A stretch of DNA of 9,200 nt from DAOPJM01 sp964490325 (lineage in GTDB: Bacteria; Bacillota; Clostridia; Christensenellales; CAG-138), in contig CAZBBX010000052.1 of assembly GCA_964490325.1 (NCBI GenBank), forward strand, positions 1 through 9,200. Direction: 5' to 3'. Made by a program: the position numbers and the translations under genes. Shown here in pieces: positions 1 to 5,728 of the stretch; position 1 is the stretch's first letter; the number at the start of each line of letters is the position of its first letter. Below the pieces are notes generated by a model, which worked only from the letters and a program-made list of their open reading frames with translations, had not been told where the DNA came from and did no database searches.

Positions 1-16
1 GCTGCGGCCTCAGGCA

Positions 17-63
17 GGGTTTGGCTCTGAAGCCACACTGTGGCTTCATTCACCACCAAACCC
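17..63. repeat. Nested inverted repeat (potential structured RNA)
   Basis: An outer 8-bp stem (17-24 GGGTTTGG with 56-63 CCAAACCC) encloses an inner perfect 8-bp hairpin (29-36 GAAGCCAC with 40-47 GTGGCTTC, loop ACT). The pairing is exact in both stems and works on either strand. No T-tract follows on either side, so it is not a simple terminator. No gene can be supported in 1-82. It may be the end of a structured RNA that enters from the left, or a dispersed palindromic repeat. I do not recognise the family. Confidence 0.5.
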
Positions 64-77
64 GTTCGACTCCCCTA
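64..77 (+). repeat. 14-bp inverted copy of tRNA-Glu T-loop sequence
   Basis: GTTCGACTCCCCTA at 64-77 is the exact reverse complement of 132-145, which forms the T-loop, 3' T-stem and adjoining base of the minus-strand tRNA-Glu. At 64-77 it directly follows the outer stem of the 17-63 inverted repeat, and no matching 5' T-stem strand (GGGG) precedes it, so it is not part of an intact tRNA on the plus strand. It could be a tRNA remnant, part of an att-like duplication, or a chance match to a strongly conserved motif. Confidence 0.4.
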
Positions 78-82
78 AGCCC

Positions 83-113
83 AAAAATAAAACTACCGCC
101 CGAAAGGCGGCAG
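83..113 (-). terminator. Rho-independent terminator of tRNA-Glu
   Basis: Read on the minus strand, an 8-bp stem CUGCCGCC / GGCGGUAG (one G-U pair) closes a UUUCG loop and is followed at once by TTTTATTTTT. It begins 8 bases after the encoded CCA end of tRNA-Glu, as expected for a single tRNA transcript. On the plus strand the stem has one A-C mismatch and only a weak T-rich tail (AATTATTTT), so any plus-strand termination would be weaker. Confidence 0.85.
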
Positions 114-121
114 AATTATTT

Positions 122-197
122 TGGTACCCGATAGGGGAGTCGAACCCCTGTTACCGCCGTGAGAGGGCGGTGTCCTAGGCCACTAGACGAATCGAGC
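122..197 (-). tRNA. tRNA-Glu (anticodon CTC)
   Basis: The reverse complement folds as a cloverleaf: acceptor GCTCGAT / ATCGGGT, D-stem GTCT / GGAC, anticodon stem CCGCC / GGCGG around loop CTCTCAC (anticodon CTC, reads GAG), variable loop TAAC and T-arm AGGGG-TTCGACT-CCCCT. Discriminator A and a chromosomally encoded CCA (122-124) complete the 3' end. The anticodon arm and variable loop match the usual bacterial tRNA-Glu sequence. The acceptor stem carries two wobble pairs, G1-U72 and U3-G70; the first is unusual but should not abolish function. It has its own promoter about 20 bases upstream and a terminator just downstream, so it is a single-gene transcription unit divergent from pcrA. Confidence 0.95.
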
Positions 198-215
198 AAA
201 TCAGGATGCTTTGTT

Positions 216-244
216 ATGTTATCCTAAATAGACTCGCTTGTCAA
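216..244 (-). promoter_or_regulatory. Promoter of tRNA-Glu
   Basis: On the minus strand a perfect -35 TTGACA (239-244) is followed by a 17-bp spacer and -10 TAACAT (216-221, 4 of 6 consensus bases). The predicted start near 209 leaves a leader of about 12 bases before the mature tRNA 5' end at 197. It is the strongest sigma-A-type -35 in the window, in line with high tRNA demand. Confidence 0.8.
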
Positions 245-293
245 GATTAAATTTCATATATTATTCGCACCAACTTACCGGTTCTGTATGCAT

Positions 294-341
294 GGTCGGC
301 GGAAGGTTCGGCGTTGTAGGTCGGTGGAAGGTTCGGCGTTG
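294..341. repeat. Tandem 23-bp direct repeat upstream of pcrA
   Basis: Two 23-bp copies, 294-316 and 319-341, are separated by TA and differ at one base only (C300 versus T325). Each copy ends in GGCGTTG. The second copy runs into the pcrA -35 element, so duplication may have shaped this promoter. No open reading frame of note covers it. Confidence 0.75.
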
Positions 342-358
342 CGTCGAAGCACGCAACG
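337..358. promoter_or_regulatory. Inverted repeat over the pcrA -35 (candidate operator)
   Basis: CGTTGCGT (337-344) and ACGCAACG (351-358) are exact 8-bp arms around CGAAGC. The left arm contains the -35 hexamer and the right arm lies in the promoter spacer, a usual place for a repressor site. It does not match the Bacillus-type LexA box (CGAAC-N4-GTTCG), so SOS control is not supported here. Since it sits upstream of the predicted start site, it would act as DNA rather than as an RNA hairpin. Confidence 0.4.
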
Positions 359-367
359 TGTTATAAT
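339..367 (+). promoter_or_regulatory. Promoter of the pcrA-ligA operon
   Basis: A perfect -10 TATAAT (362-367) is preceded by a 17-bp spacer and -35 TTGCGT (339-344, 3 of 6 consensus). The predicted transcription start is about 373-375. This would place the upstream in-frame ATG at 371 before or at the transcript end, which supports ATG 398 as the pcrA start. Confidence 0.75.
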
Positions 368-397
368 ACCATGAAGTTATATGCGAAGAGGAACAGA

Positions 398-2602
398 ATG
401 GATCTCAGCCTTTTAAACGACAGACAGTTGGAAGCGGTCACCTATACAGAGGGGCCTTTGTTGGTGCTTGCAGGTGCAGGCAGCGGCAAGACCCGCGTAC
501 TGACCTATCGCATCGCCTACCTGATCGAGGAAAAGCACATACGTCCCTACAACATCCTTGCCCTGACCTTCACCAACAAGGCTGCGCGGGAAATGCGGGA
601 ACGCATCGACGGACTTGTGGCGCAGGATGCGTTCAGCATATGGGTGGCTACCTTCCACGGCTTTTGTGCCAGGCTTTTATCCAACGAGATCGAACGGCTT
701 GGCTATAAGCGCAGCTTTGTCATCTACGATGAAAACGATCAGCAGGCGCTGCTTGGGCATATCATCAAGGATCTCAAGCTCAACGACAAGGTGTATTCCA
801 AAAAGTTTCTTTCAACGACCTTTTCCGACGCAAAGAACCACTCCCTGCATCCCCTGTCTTTCCTGCGCGAGAACGCTCAGCCGCAGCCCGTGCTGGACGC
901 CTTTTTGCTGTATCAAAAGCGTCTCAAGGAGAGCAACGCCTTAGACTTCGATGACCTGTTGCTGCTTACCATCGACCTGTTTGAGCGTTTTCCCGAGGTT
1001 TTAGAGCAGTACAGGGATCGATGCCGCTACATTTTGGTGGACGAGTACCAGGACACGAACCTTGCGCAGTACCGCATCGTGGAGCTGTTGGCAAGCGAGC
1101 ATCGCAACCTTTGCGTGGTGGGCGACGACGACCAGAGCATCTATGGCTGGCGCGGAGCCGATGTGCGCAACATCTTGGAGTTTGAAAAAGATTTCAAGGG
1201 CGCAAAGGTCGTCCGTTTGGAGCAGAACTACCGCTCGACAGCGCCGATACTAGAGATCGCCAACAAGGTCATCGAGCACAATGAGGGGCGCAAAAAGAAG
1301 ACGCTGTGGACGGCGAAGCAGGGCGGCGAAAACGTGGAGCTGTATGTAGCTGAGGACGAACGGGCAGAGAGCGCGTTCATCTGCAGCACCATCTGGCAGA
1401 AGGTGCGTCAAGGTGCGCGCTATGACGACTTTGCCGTGCTGTACCGCACCCATGCGCAGAGCAGAAACATTGAAATGCAGCTCAAGAGCTTTCAGCTTCC
1501 TTACCGCGTATACGGCGGCCTGTCCTTCTTCTCTCGCGCGGAGGTCAAGGATGTGCTGGCCTACCTTAGGCTCATCCACAACGCGTCCGACGACGAAGCG
1601 TTTTTAAGGATCGTCAACGTGCCTCGCCGCGGGATAGGCGATACGAGCGTTGAGACCCTGCGGCAAAACGCCTTACAGCGCGGCCTGCCGCTCTTTGCGG
1701 CGATCTGTGAACCGGAGGGTCTGCAGGAGAAGCTCGTCAAAAAGTTTGCACCCTTCATCAAGGCGATCATGAACGCGTTTGAGCAGTACGGCTCCATCCC
1801 GCTGTCCAAGCTGACAGAGCAGCTTCTGGATGAGATCGGCTACGACGCGTATCTGGCCGACGACAAAAAGGAAAGCTATGAAGCACGTGCAGACGTGGTC
1901 AACGAGCTGATGAACTACATCGGCGAGTTCGAGCAGCAGGGCACGGCGGAGGACGATCTGTTGGCAAGCTTTTTGCAGAACGTAGCCCTCTTCTCCCAGG
2001 CGGACAACATCGACGAAAGCAGCGGAACGGTCAAGCTGATGACGCTGCATGCGGCAAAGGGACTGGAGTTTCCCACCGTCTTCCTCTGCGGGATGGAGGA
2101 TCGCCTGTTTCCCTCCGAGCGCAGCCGCTATGACCCCGCTAAGATGGAGGAGGAGCGCAGACTGTGCTATGTCGGCGTCACCCGTGCAAGGCAAAAGCTG
2201 TACATCACCTTGGCCAAACGGCGCATGCTCTACGGCGAGATCATCACCACGCAGCCCTCGCCCTTCATTGACGAAATGGGGCTGCAGATAGAGGAGCCGA
2301 AGGAGCTGCGCGGCGGCGGAGCTGTGCAGTATTCCTCTGCACGCCCACAGCGACAGCCAACGCAAAGTCCCTCAAGAGCGCAGGGAACGACCATCTCCGG
2401 CGCGGCAGCCTATACGCCGCCGCAGCCCAAGGCCTTTGCCTGTGAGCGGGGCGACCGCGTGCGGCACAAGACCTTTGGAAACGGCATGGTCGAAAAGACG
2501 GAAGGCGGCGGTGCGGGACTCATTGTGGCCATCCTGTTTGATAACGGGATCCGAAAGAAATTTGCCGCGGCTTATGCGCCGCTCGAAAAAACGGAGGTTT
2601 AG
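398..2602 (+). CDS. pcrA: ATP-dependent 3'-5' DNA helicase PcrA (UvrD/Rep family)
   Basis: Superfamily 1A helicase of 734 residues, the usual PcrA length; it unwinds DNA with ATP in nucleotide excision repair, replication restart and plasmid replication. All family motifs are present: Q-motif around Q10, Walker A GAGSGKT (26-32), motif Ia TFTNKAA, Walker B VDEYQDT (D215-E216), motif III GDDDQSIYGWRGA, motif IV QNYRS, motif V TLHAAKGLEF and motif VI YVGVTRARQ. A Gln/Pro/Ser-rich linker leads to the C-terminal Tudor-like domain seen in PcrA (from about residue 680, GDRVRHKTFGNGMV), which in relatives contacts RNA polymerase. I chose ATG 398 over in-frame ATG 371: AGAGGA lies 5 bases upstream, residue 1 aligns with family starts, and 371 lies at the predicted transcription start. 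First gene of the operon; the stop TAG is 4 bases before ligA. UvrD is the alternative name, but the ligA pairing favours pcrA. Confidence 0.97.
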   Translation: MDLSLLNDRQLEAVTYTEGPLLVLAGAGSGKTRVLTYRIAYLIEEKHIRPYNILALTFTNKAAREMRERIDGLVAQDAFSIWVATFHGFCARLLSNEIERLGYKRSFVIYDENDQQALLGHIIKDLKLNDKVYSKKFLSTTFSDAKNHSLHPLSFLRENAQPQPVLDAFLLYQKRLKESNALDFDDLLLLTIDLFERFPEVLEQYRDRCRYILVDEYQDTNLAQYRIVELLASEHRNLCVVGDDDQSIYGWRGADVRNILEFEKDFKGAKVVRLEQNYRSTAPILEIANKVIEHNEGRKKKTLWTAKQGGENVELYVAEDERAESAFICSTIWQKVRQGARYDDFAVLYRTHAQSRNIEMQLKSFQLPYRVYGGLSFFSRAEVKDVLAYLRLIHNASDDEAFLRIVNVPRRGIGDTSVETLRQNALQRGLPLFAAICEPEGLQEKLVKKFAPFIKAIMNAFEQYGSIPLSKLTEQLLDEIGYDAYLADDKKESYEARADVVNELMNYIGEFEQQGTAEDDLLASFLQNVALFSQADNIDESSGTVKLMTLHAAKGLEFPTVFLCGMEDRLFPSERSRYDPAKMEEERRLCYVGVTRARQKLYITLAKRRMLYGEIITTQPSPFIDEMGLQIEEPKELRGGGAVQYSSARPQRQPTQSPSRAQGTTISGAAAYTPPQPKAFACERGDRVRHKTFGNGMVEKTEGGGAGLIVAILFDNGIRKKFAAAYAPLEKTEV

Positions 2603-2606
2603 CAGC

Positions 2607-4580
2607 ATGGATCGCATGGAGGAGCTGGTCTCCCGCCTGAATCGATACGCGGCGGCCTACTATGAGCAGGATGCGCCGCTTGTTTCCGATGCAGAGTACG
2701 ACGCCCTGTACGATGAGCTTACCGCCTTGGAGCAGCAGGAGCAGCGCGTTCTGCCCGACAGCCCAACCCGCCGCGTAGGCGGTGCGCCGCTGACGGCCTT
2801 TGCCTCACATACGCATCTTGGCAGGCTGTGGAGCTTGGACAAGGTGCGCTCGGAGGCCGCGCTCGGCGACTGGCTCAAGCGCGTTATAACAAGCGCAGGC
2901 GGCGAACAGACGCCGCTCTTTGGCTTGGAATACAAGTTTGACGGACTTACCATCAACCTGACTTATGAACACGGCGAGCTGGTGCAGGGGGCTACCCGCG
3001 GCAACGGCACTGTGGGCGAAGCCATCCTGCCGCAGATCCTCACGATACGCAGCATACCGCTGACGATCCCGTTTCAAGGCAGCATGGAGGTACAGGGAGA
3101 GTGCATCATGCGCCTGTCCGTACTGGAGCGGTACAATAAAACGGCAGAGGAGCCGCTTAAAAACGCAAGAAACGCCGCTGCGGGAGCCTTGCGCAATCTG
3201 GATCCCGAGGTCACACGCAGCAGACACTTGGATTGCTTCTGCTACAACATCGGCTATATCGAGGGCAGGGAGCTTCACGATCAGGCGGAGATGCTCTCGT
3301 TTCTCAAGGAAAACGGCCTGCCTGTTTCCCCCTACATCCACTATTGCCATAGCGGCGAGGAGCTGATGCATTCGATCGATGCGGCGGAAAAAACGCGGGA
3401 AACGTTGGATTTTCTCATCGACGGCATGGTCGTAAAGGTCTGCGATTTTGCTCTGCGGCGTGAGCTTGGCAGCACGGAAAAGTTTCCGCGTTGGGCCATG
3501 GCGTATAAGTTTGCCGCCGAAGAGGCCGACTGTGTGGTGGAAAGTATCACCTGGGAGGTCGGCCGCACGGGCAAGCTGACTCCGCTTGCGCATCTGTCCC
3601 CTGTAGAGCTTGCGGGCGTTACGGTGCGGAAGGCAACGCTCAACAACTTCGACGATATACAGCGCAAGCGCGTAAGGATCGGGTCGCGGGTGTTCATCAG
3701 ACGCAGCAACGACGTCATCCCCGAGATACTTGGCGCGGTGCCGTTCGACACGGCAACGGAGCTTGTTACAAAGCCGGTCCGCTGTCCAGCCTGCGGTGCG
3801 CATGTGGAGCAGCGAGGCGCGCATCTGTACTGCACCAACTCGCTCTCCTGCAGACCGCAGATCGCGGCAAGGCTTGCGCACTATGCTTCCCGCGATGCAA
3901 TGGACATCGATGCGTTCGCAAGCAAGACGGCGGAACGTCTGATCGACGAGTTCGGCGTCTCCACCATCCCTGAGCTGTATACGCTTGACCGCGACAAACT
4001 GATCGCGCTTCGGGGCTTTGACGAACGCAAGGCGGACAAGCTGCTTGCTGCATTGGAGCAGAGCCGTCACAGACCGCTTGCGAACTTCCTGTTTGCCATC
4101 GGCATCCCAAACGTCGGGCTCAAGACCGCCAAGGATCTGGCAAGACGCTTTGGCAGCTTGGACGCGCTGCGCCTTGCCGATCGTGAAGCCTTGCTTGCCG
4201 TGGAGGACATTGGCAATCAGGTCGCGCAGGATATATTGGACTTCTTTGGCGATCCGCGTATCGCCGCACAGGTGGACATGCTCCTTGCTTACGGGGTGCA
4301 TTCCGCCGAGGAAGCGGAAATGCGCAGCAAGGACAGCCCCTTGAGCGGCAAAACGGTCGTGGTGACGGGTACGCTTACGGGGTATTCCCGCAGGGAAGCC
4401 GAGGAAGCGATCGAGAGCTTGGGCGGTCATGCCGCTTCCTCGGTCAGCAAGAAGACCGATTATGTGCTGGCGGGCGAGAATGCGGGCAGCAAGCTGACAA
4501 AGGCGATCGAGAATAACGTGCCTCTTTTGAAGGAGGACACTTTGACGGAATGGTTGGAAAGGTATCTCCCATGCGAATAG
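2607..4580 (+). CDS. ligA: NAD+-dependent DNA ligase LigA
   Basis: Seals 3'-OH/5'-phosphate nicks using NAD+ in replication and repair. At 657 residues it is close to the usual 665-670. Domains in order: Ia domain that binds the NMN half of NAD+ (about 1-65, including YYEQDAPLVSDAEYD); adenylation domain with the active-site lysine K110 in EYKFDG and the ATRGNG motif; OB fold; a Cys4 zinc finger C393-x2-C396-x12-C409-x5-C415; helix-hairpin-helix domain (about 420-570); C-terminal BRCT domain beginning SGKTVVVTGTLTGYSR. The KFDG form and the WSLDK motif (where many ligases have MLSLD) mark a divergent subgroup, but no key residue is missing. ATG 2607 has GGAGG at 2593-2597, 9 bases upstream; the ORF runs upstream into pcrA but that extension is only read-through in another frame. 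A second in-frame ATG at 2616 is possible but less well placed. Likely co-transcribed with pcrA, and its end overlaps the next gene. Confidence 0.97.
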   Translation: MDRMEELVSRLNRYAAAYYEQDAPLVSDAEYDALYDELTALEQQEQRVLPDSPTRRVGGAPLTAFASHTHLGRLWSLDKVRSEAALGDWLKRVITSAGGEQTPLFGLEYKFDGLTINLTYEHGELVQGATRGNGTVGEAILPQILTIRSIPLTIPFQGSMEVQGECIMRLSVLERYNKTAEEPLKNARNAAAGALRNLDPEVTRSRHLDCFCYNIGYIEGRELHDQAEMLSFLKENGLPVSPYIHYCHSGEELMHSIDAAEKTRETLDFLIDGMVVKVCDFALRRELGSTEKFPRWAMAYKFAAEEADCVVESITWEVGRTGKLTPLAHLSPVELAGVTVRKATLNNFDDIQRKRVRIGSRVFIRRSNDVIPEILGAVPFDTATELVTKPVRCPACGAHVEQRGAHLYCTNSLSCRPQIAARLAHYASRDAMDIDAFASKTAERLIDEFGVSTIPELYTLDRDKLIALRGFDERKADKLLAALEQSRHRPLANFLFAIGIPNVGLKTAKDLARRFGSLDALRLADREALLAVEDIGNQVAQDILDFFGDPRIAAQVDMLLAYGVHSAEEAEMRSKDSPLSGKTVVVTGTLTGYSRREAEEAIESLGGHAASSVSKKTDYVLAGENAGSKLTKAIENNVPLLKEDTLTEWLERYLPCE

Positions 4581-5527
4581 GCAAACTGGACAACGACGAG
4601 TTGGAACGGCTCGTTTTATGCAAGTACCATCGGACACGCAAGGAAAGTCTGTCCTCCCCGACGGTCGGGGAGGACTGCGCCGCACTGGATCTTGACGGCG
4701 ACTTAACGTTGCTCAGCTGCGATCCCATCACCTCCGCGTCCATCGAGCAGCTTGGCAGACTCAGCGTTCATGTCAACTGCAACGATGCGGCCTCGGCAGG
4801 CGCCGAACCCGTGGGACTGCTTGTGACGCTTTTGATGCCACCTACGGGCAGTAAAGCACAGATAGGCCGCATTGCGGACGATCTTGCCGAGGCGGCGCAG
4901 GCGGCGCAGGTGGACATCCTGGGCGGACATACCGAGGTGACGGACTGCGTAACGCGTCCCGTGACCTGCACGACCGTGGTGGCAAGGCTGCCGAGGGAAC
5001 GCCTGCTGACAGGCCCCGAGGTGGGGGACGCCTTGGTGATGACCAAGTTTGCCGCCATTGAGGGCAGCATACTGCTTGCGGAGGATCATGCGGAGCGTTT
5101 GCCCCAGGATCCCGCGCTGTTGCAGGCGCTGAAGAGCCTGTCCAAATACCTGTCCGTAGTGGCGGAGGGCAGGATCGCCATGGAGAACGGGGCGCATGCC
5201 ATGCACGATGTGACGGAGGGCGGCGTTTTGGGCGCTGCATGGGAGCTGGCCTACCATGCGGGCAAGGGCTTGGTCATTAATCTAAACGCCATTCCGATTT
5301 TAGCGGAGACGGCCTTGGCCTGCAAATCTGTGGGCGTCGACCCGCTGCGCTTCATCGGCAGCGGCAGCTTGCTGATCGCCTGCCGCGATGACGCCACACT
5401 TATTGCCGCGTTAGCACAGAACAATATCCCCGCAAAATGCATCGGCCGTTTCACGCAGGCAGGTTTTGCGGATCAGGCGGGGAACGAATTGGAGCCTCCT
5501 CACGCGGACGAATTGTACAAGCTGTGA
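4571..5527 (+). CDS. AIR synthase-related (PurM/HypE-like) ATPase, unknown substrate
   Basis: A 318-residue protein of the PurM/HypE/SelD/ThiL fold; members bind ATP between two alpha/beta domains and phosphorylate or dehydrate a small substrate or acyl group. Visible family features are VGEDCAALD (32-40), SCDPIT (49-54), VNCNDAASAGAEPVGLL (68-84), DILGGHTEVT (116-125) and HDVTEGGVLGAAWEL (213-227). True HypE ends in a Cys that carries the cyanide group; this protein ends ELYKL with no Cys, and no hyp or hydrogenase genes are nearby. SelD is unlikely because its N-terminal Cys/Sec-Gly and Lys motif are absent. Start ATG 4571 has GGAAAGG (4556-4562) 8 bases upstream and gives the family-like N-terminus MRIGKL; ATG 4550 is possible, but its AAGGAGG is 13 bases away. 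It overlaps ligA by 10 bases, suggesting translational coupling. Family call is firm, function is not known. Confidence 0.85.
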   Translation: MRIGKLDNDELERLVLCKYHRTRKESLSSPTVGEDCAALDLDGDLTLLSCDPITSASIEQLGRLSVHVNCNDAASAGAEPVGLLVTLLMPPTGSKAQIGRIADDLAEAAQAAQVDILGGHTEVTDCVTRPVTCTTVVARLPRERLLTGPEVGDALVMTKFAAIEGSILLAEDHAERLPQDPALLQALKSLSKYLSVVAEGRIAMENGAHAMHDVTEGGVLGAAWELAYHAGKGLVINLNAIPILAETALACKSVGVDPLRFIGSGSLLIACRDDATLIAALAQNNIPAKCIGRFTQAGFADQAGNELEPPHADELYKL

Positions 5528-5564
5528 AGCCGACACCGCATAGAAGCCGCGCCATTCGTCTGCT

Positions 5565-5580
5565 ATACTAAAATTAGTAT
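5565..5580. promoter_or_regulatory. Palindrome, candidate operator
   Basis: ATACTAA-AA-TTAGTAT is a perfect inverted repeat with 7-bp arms, 37 bases after the stop of the PurM/HypE-like gene and about 20 bases upstream of the -35 of the nuclease promoter. The A+T-rich stem and absence of a T-tract argue against a terminator. The TACT-N6-AGTA core resembles sites bound by HxlR-type (YodB-like) redox regulators, but the match is short and no such regulator is in the window. Confidence 0.4.
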
Positions 5581-5598
5581 GAAATATCACCGTTTTAA

Positions 5599-5627
5599 TT
5601 GACTTTGTGCCAAAAAAAGTGTAAACT
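5599..5627 (+). promoter_or_regulatory. Promoter of the secreted nuclease gene
   Basis: -35 TTGACT (5599-5604, 5 of 6 consensus), a 17-bp spacer with an A7 run, and -10 TAAACT (5622-5627, 4 of 6). The start would be about 5634, giving a 5' leader of about 95 bases. It makes the nuclease gene a separate transcription unit from the pcrA operon. Confidence 0.7.
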
Positions 5628-5640
5628 GACATCGAATTTT

Positions 5641-5665
5641 GAAAGCTCCCTTATCGGGTGCTTTC
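5641..5665 (+). other. Leader hairpin upstream of the secreted nuclease
   Basis: GAAAGCTCCC (5641-5650) pairs with GGGTGCTTTC (5656-5665) around the loop TTATC, with one T-T mismatch: nine base pairs. It begins about 7 bases after the predicted transcript start. No T-run follows (ATGGCGTTTGC), so it is not a good terminator. A smaller stem GGGC-TTT-GCCC follows at 5679-5689. A 5'-end stabilising stem-loop or a small regulatory leader is possible; I could not match it to a known riboswitch class. Confidence 0.45.
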
Positions 5666-5728
5666 ATGGCGTTTGCAGGGGCTTTGCCCAACAAGCGGCG
5701 ATACAGTAAAAGAGGAATGGAGAAGATC

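Noticed and set aside
2..177. Open plus-strand frame running through the hairpin region and the tRNA
   Set aside because: It has no start within the window, reads straight across the terminator and antisense to tRNA-Glu, and ends in the tRNA. This is a typical spurious frame created by tRNA sequence.
337..358. LexA (SOS) box at the pcrA promoter
   Set aside because: The inverted arms CGTTGCGT/ACGCAACG do not fit the Gram-positive CGAAC-N4-GTTCG consensus in order or spacing.
1673..2365. 230-codon minus-strand open frame opposite pcrA
   Set aside because: Antisense to the conserved helicase motifs V and VI of pcrA, with no ribosome site or recognisable domain.
2805..4685. 626-codon minus-strand open frame opposite ligA
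   Set aside because: It is wholly antisense to ligA, which has full family motifs. Its residue content (rich in R, A, L, H) is that of a shadow frame in GC-rich DNA, and no domain is recognisable.
4571..5527. Identification as hypE or selD
   Set aside because: The HypE C-terminal Cys is missing, the SelD N-terminal Cys/Sec motif is missing, and there are no hydrogenase or selenium genes alongside, so only the family name is given.
5641..5665. Rho-independent terminator for the pcrA operon
   Set aside because: The hairpin is good but no T-run follows on either strand, and it lies downstream of the nuclease promoter. The true end of the pcrA operon transcript is not evident.
5628..5728. Riboswitch in the nuclease leader
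   Set aside because: I compared it with the consensus features I know for cyclic-di-GMP, ZTP, fluoride and cobalamin classes and found none of the conserved cores. The leader is also short.
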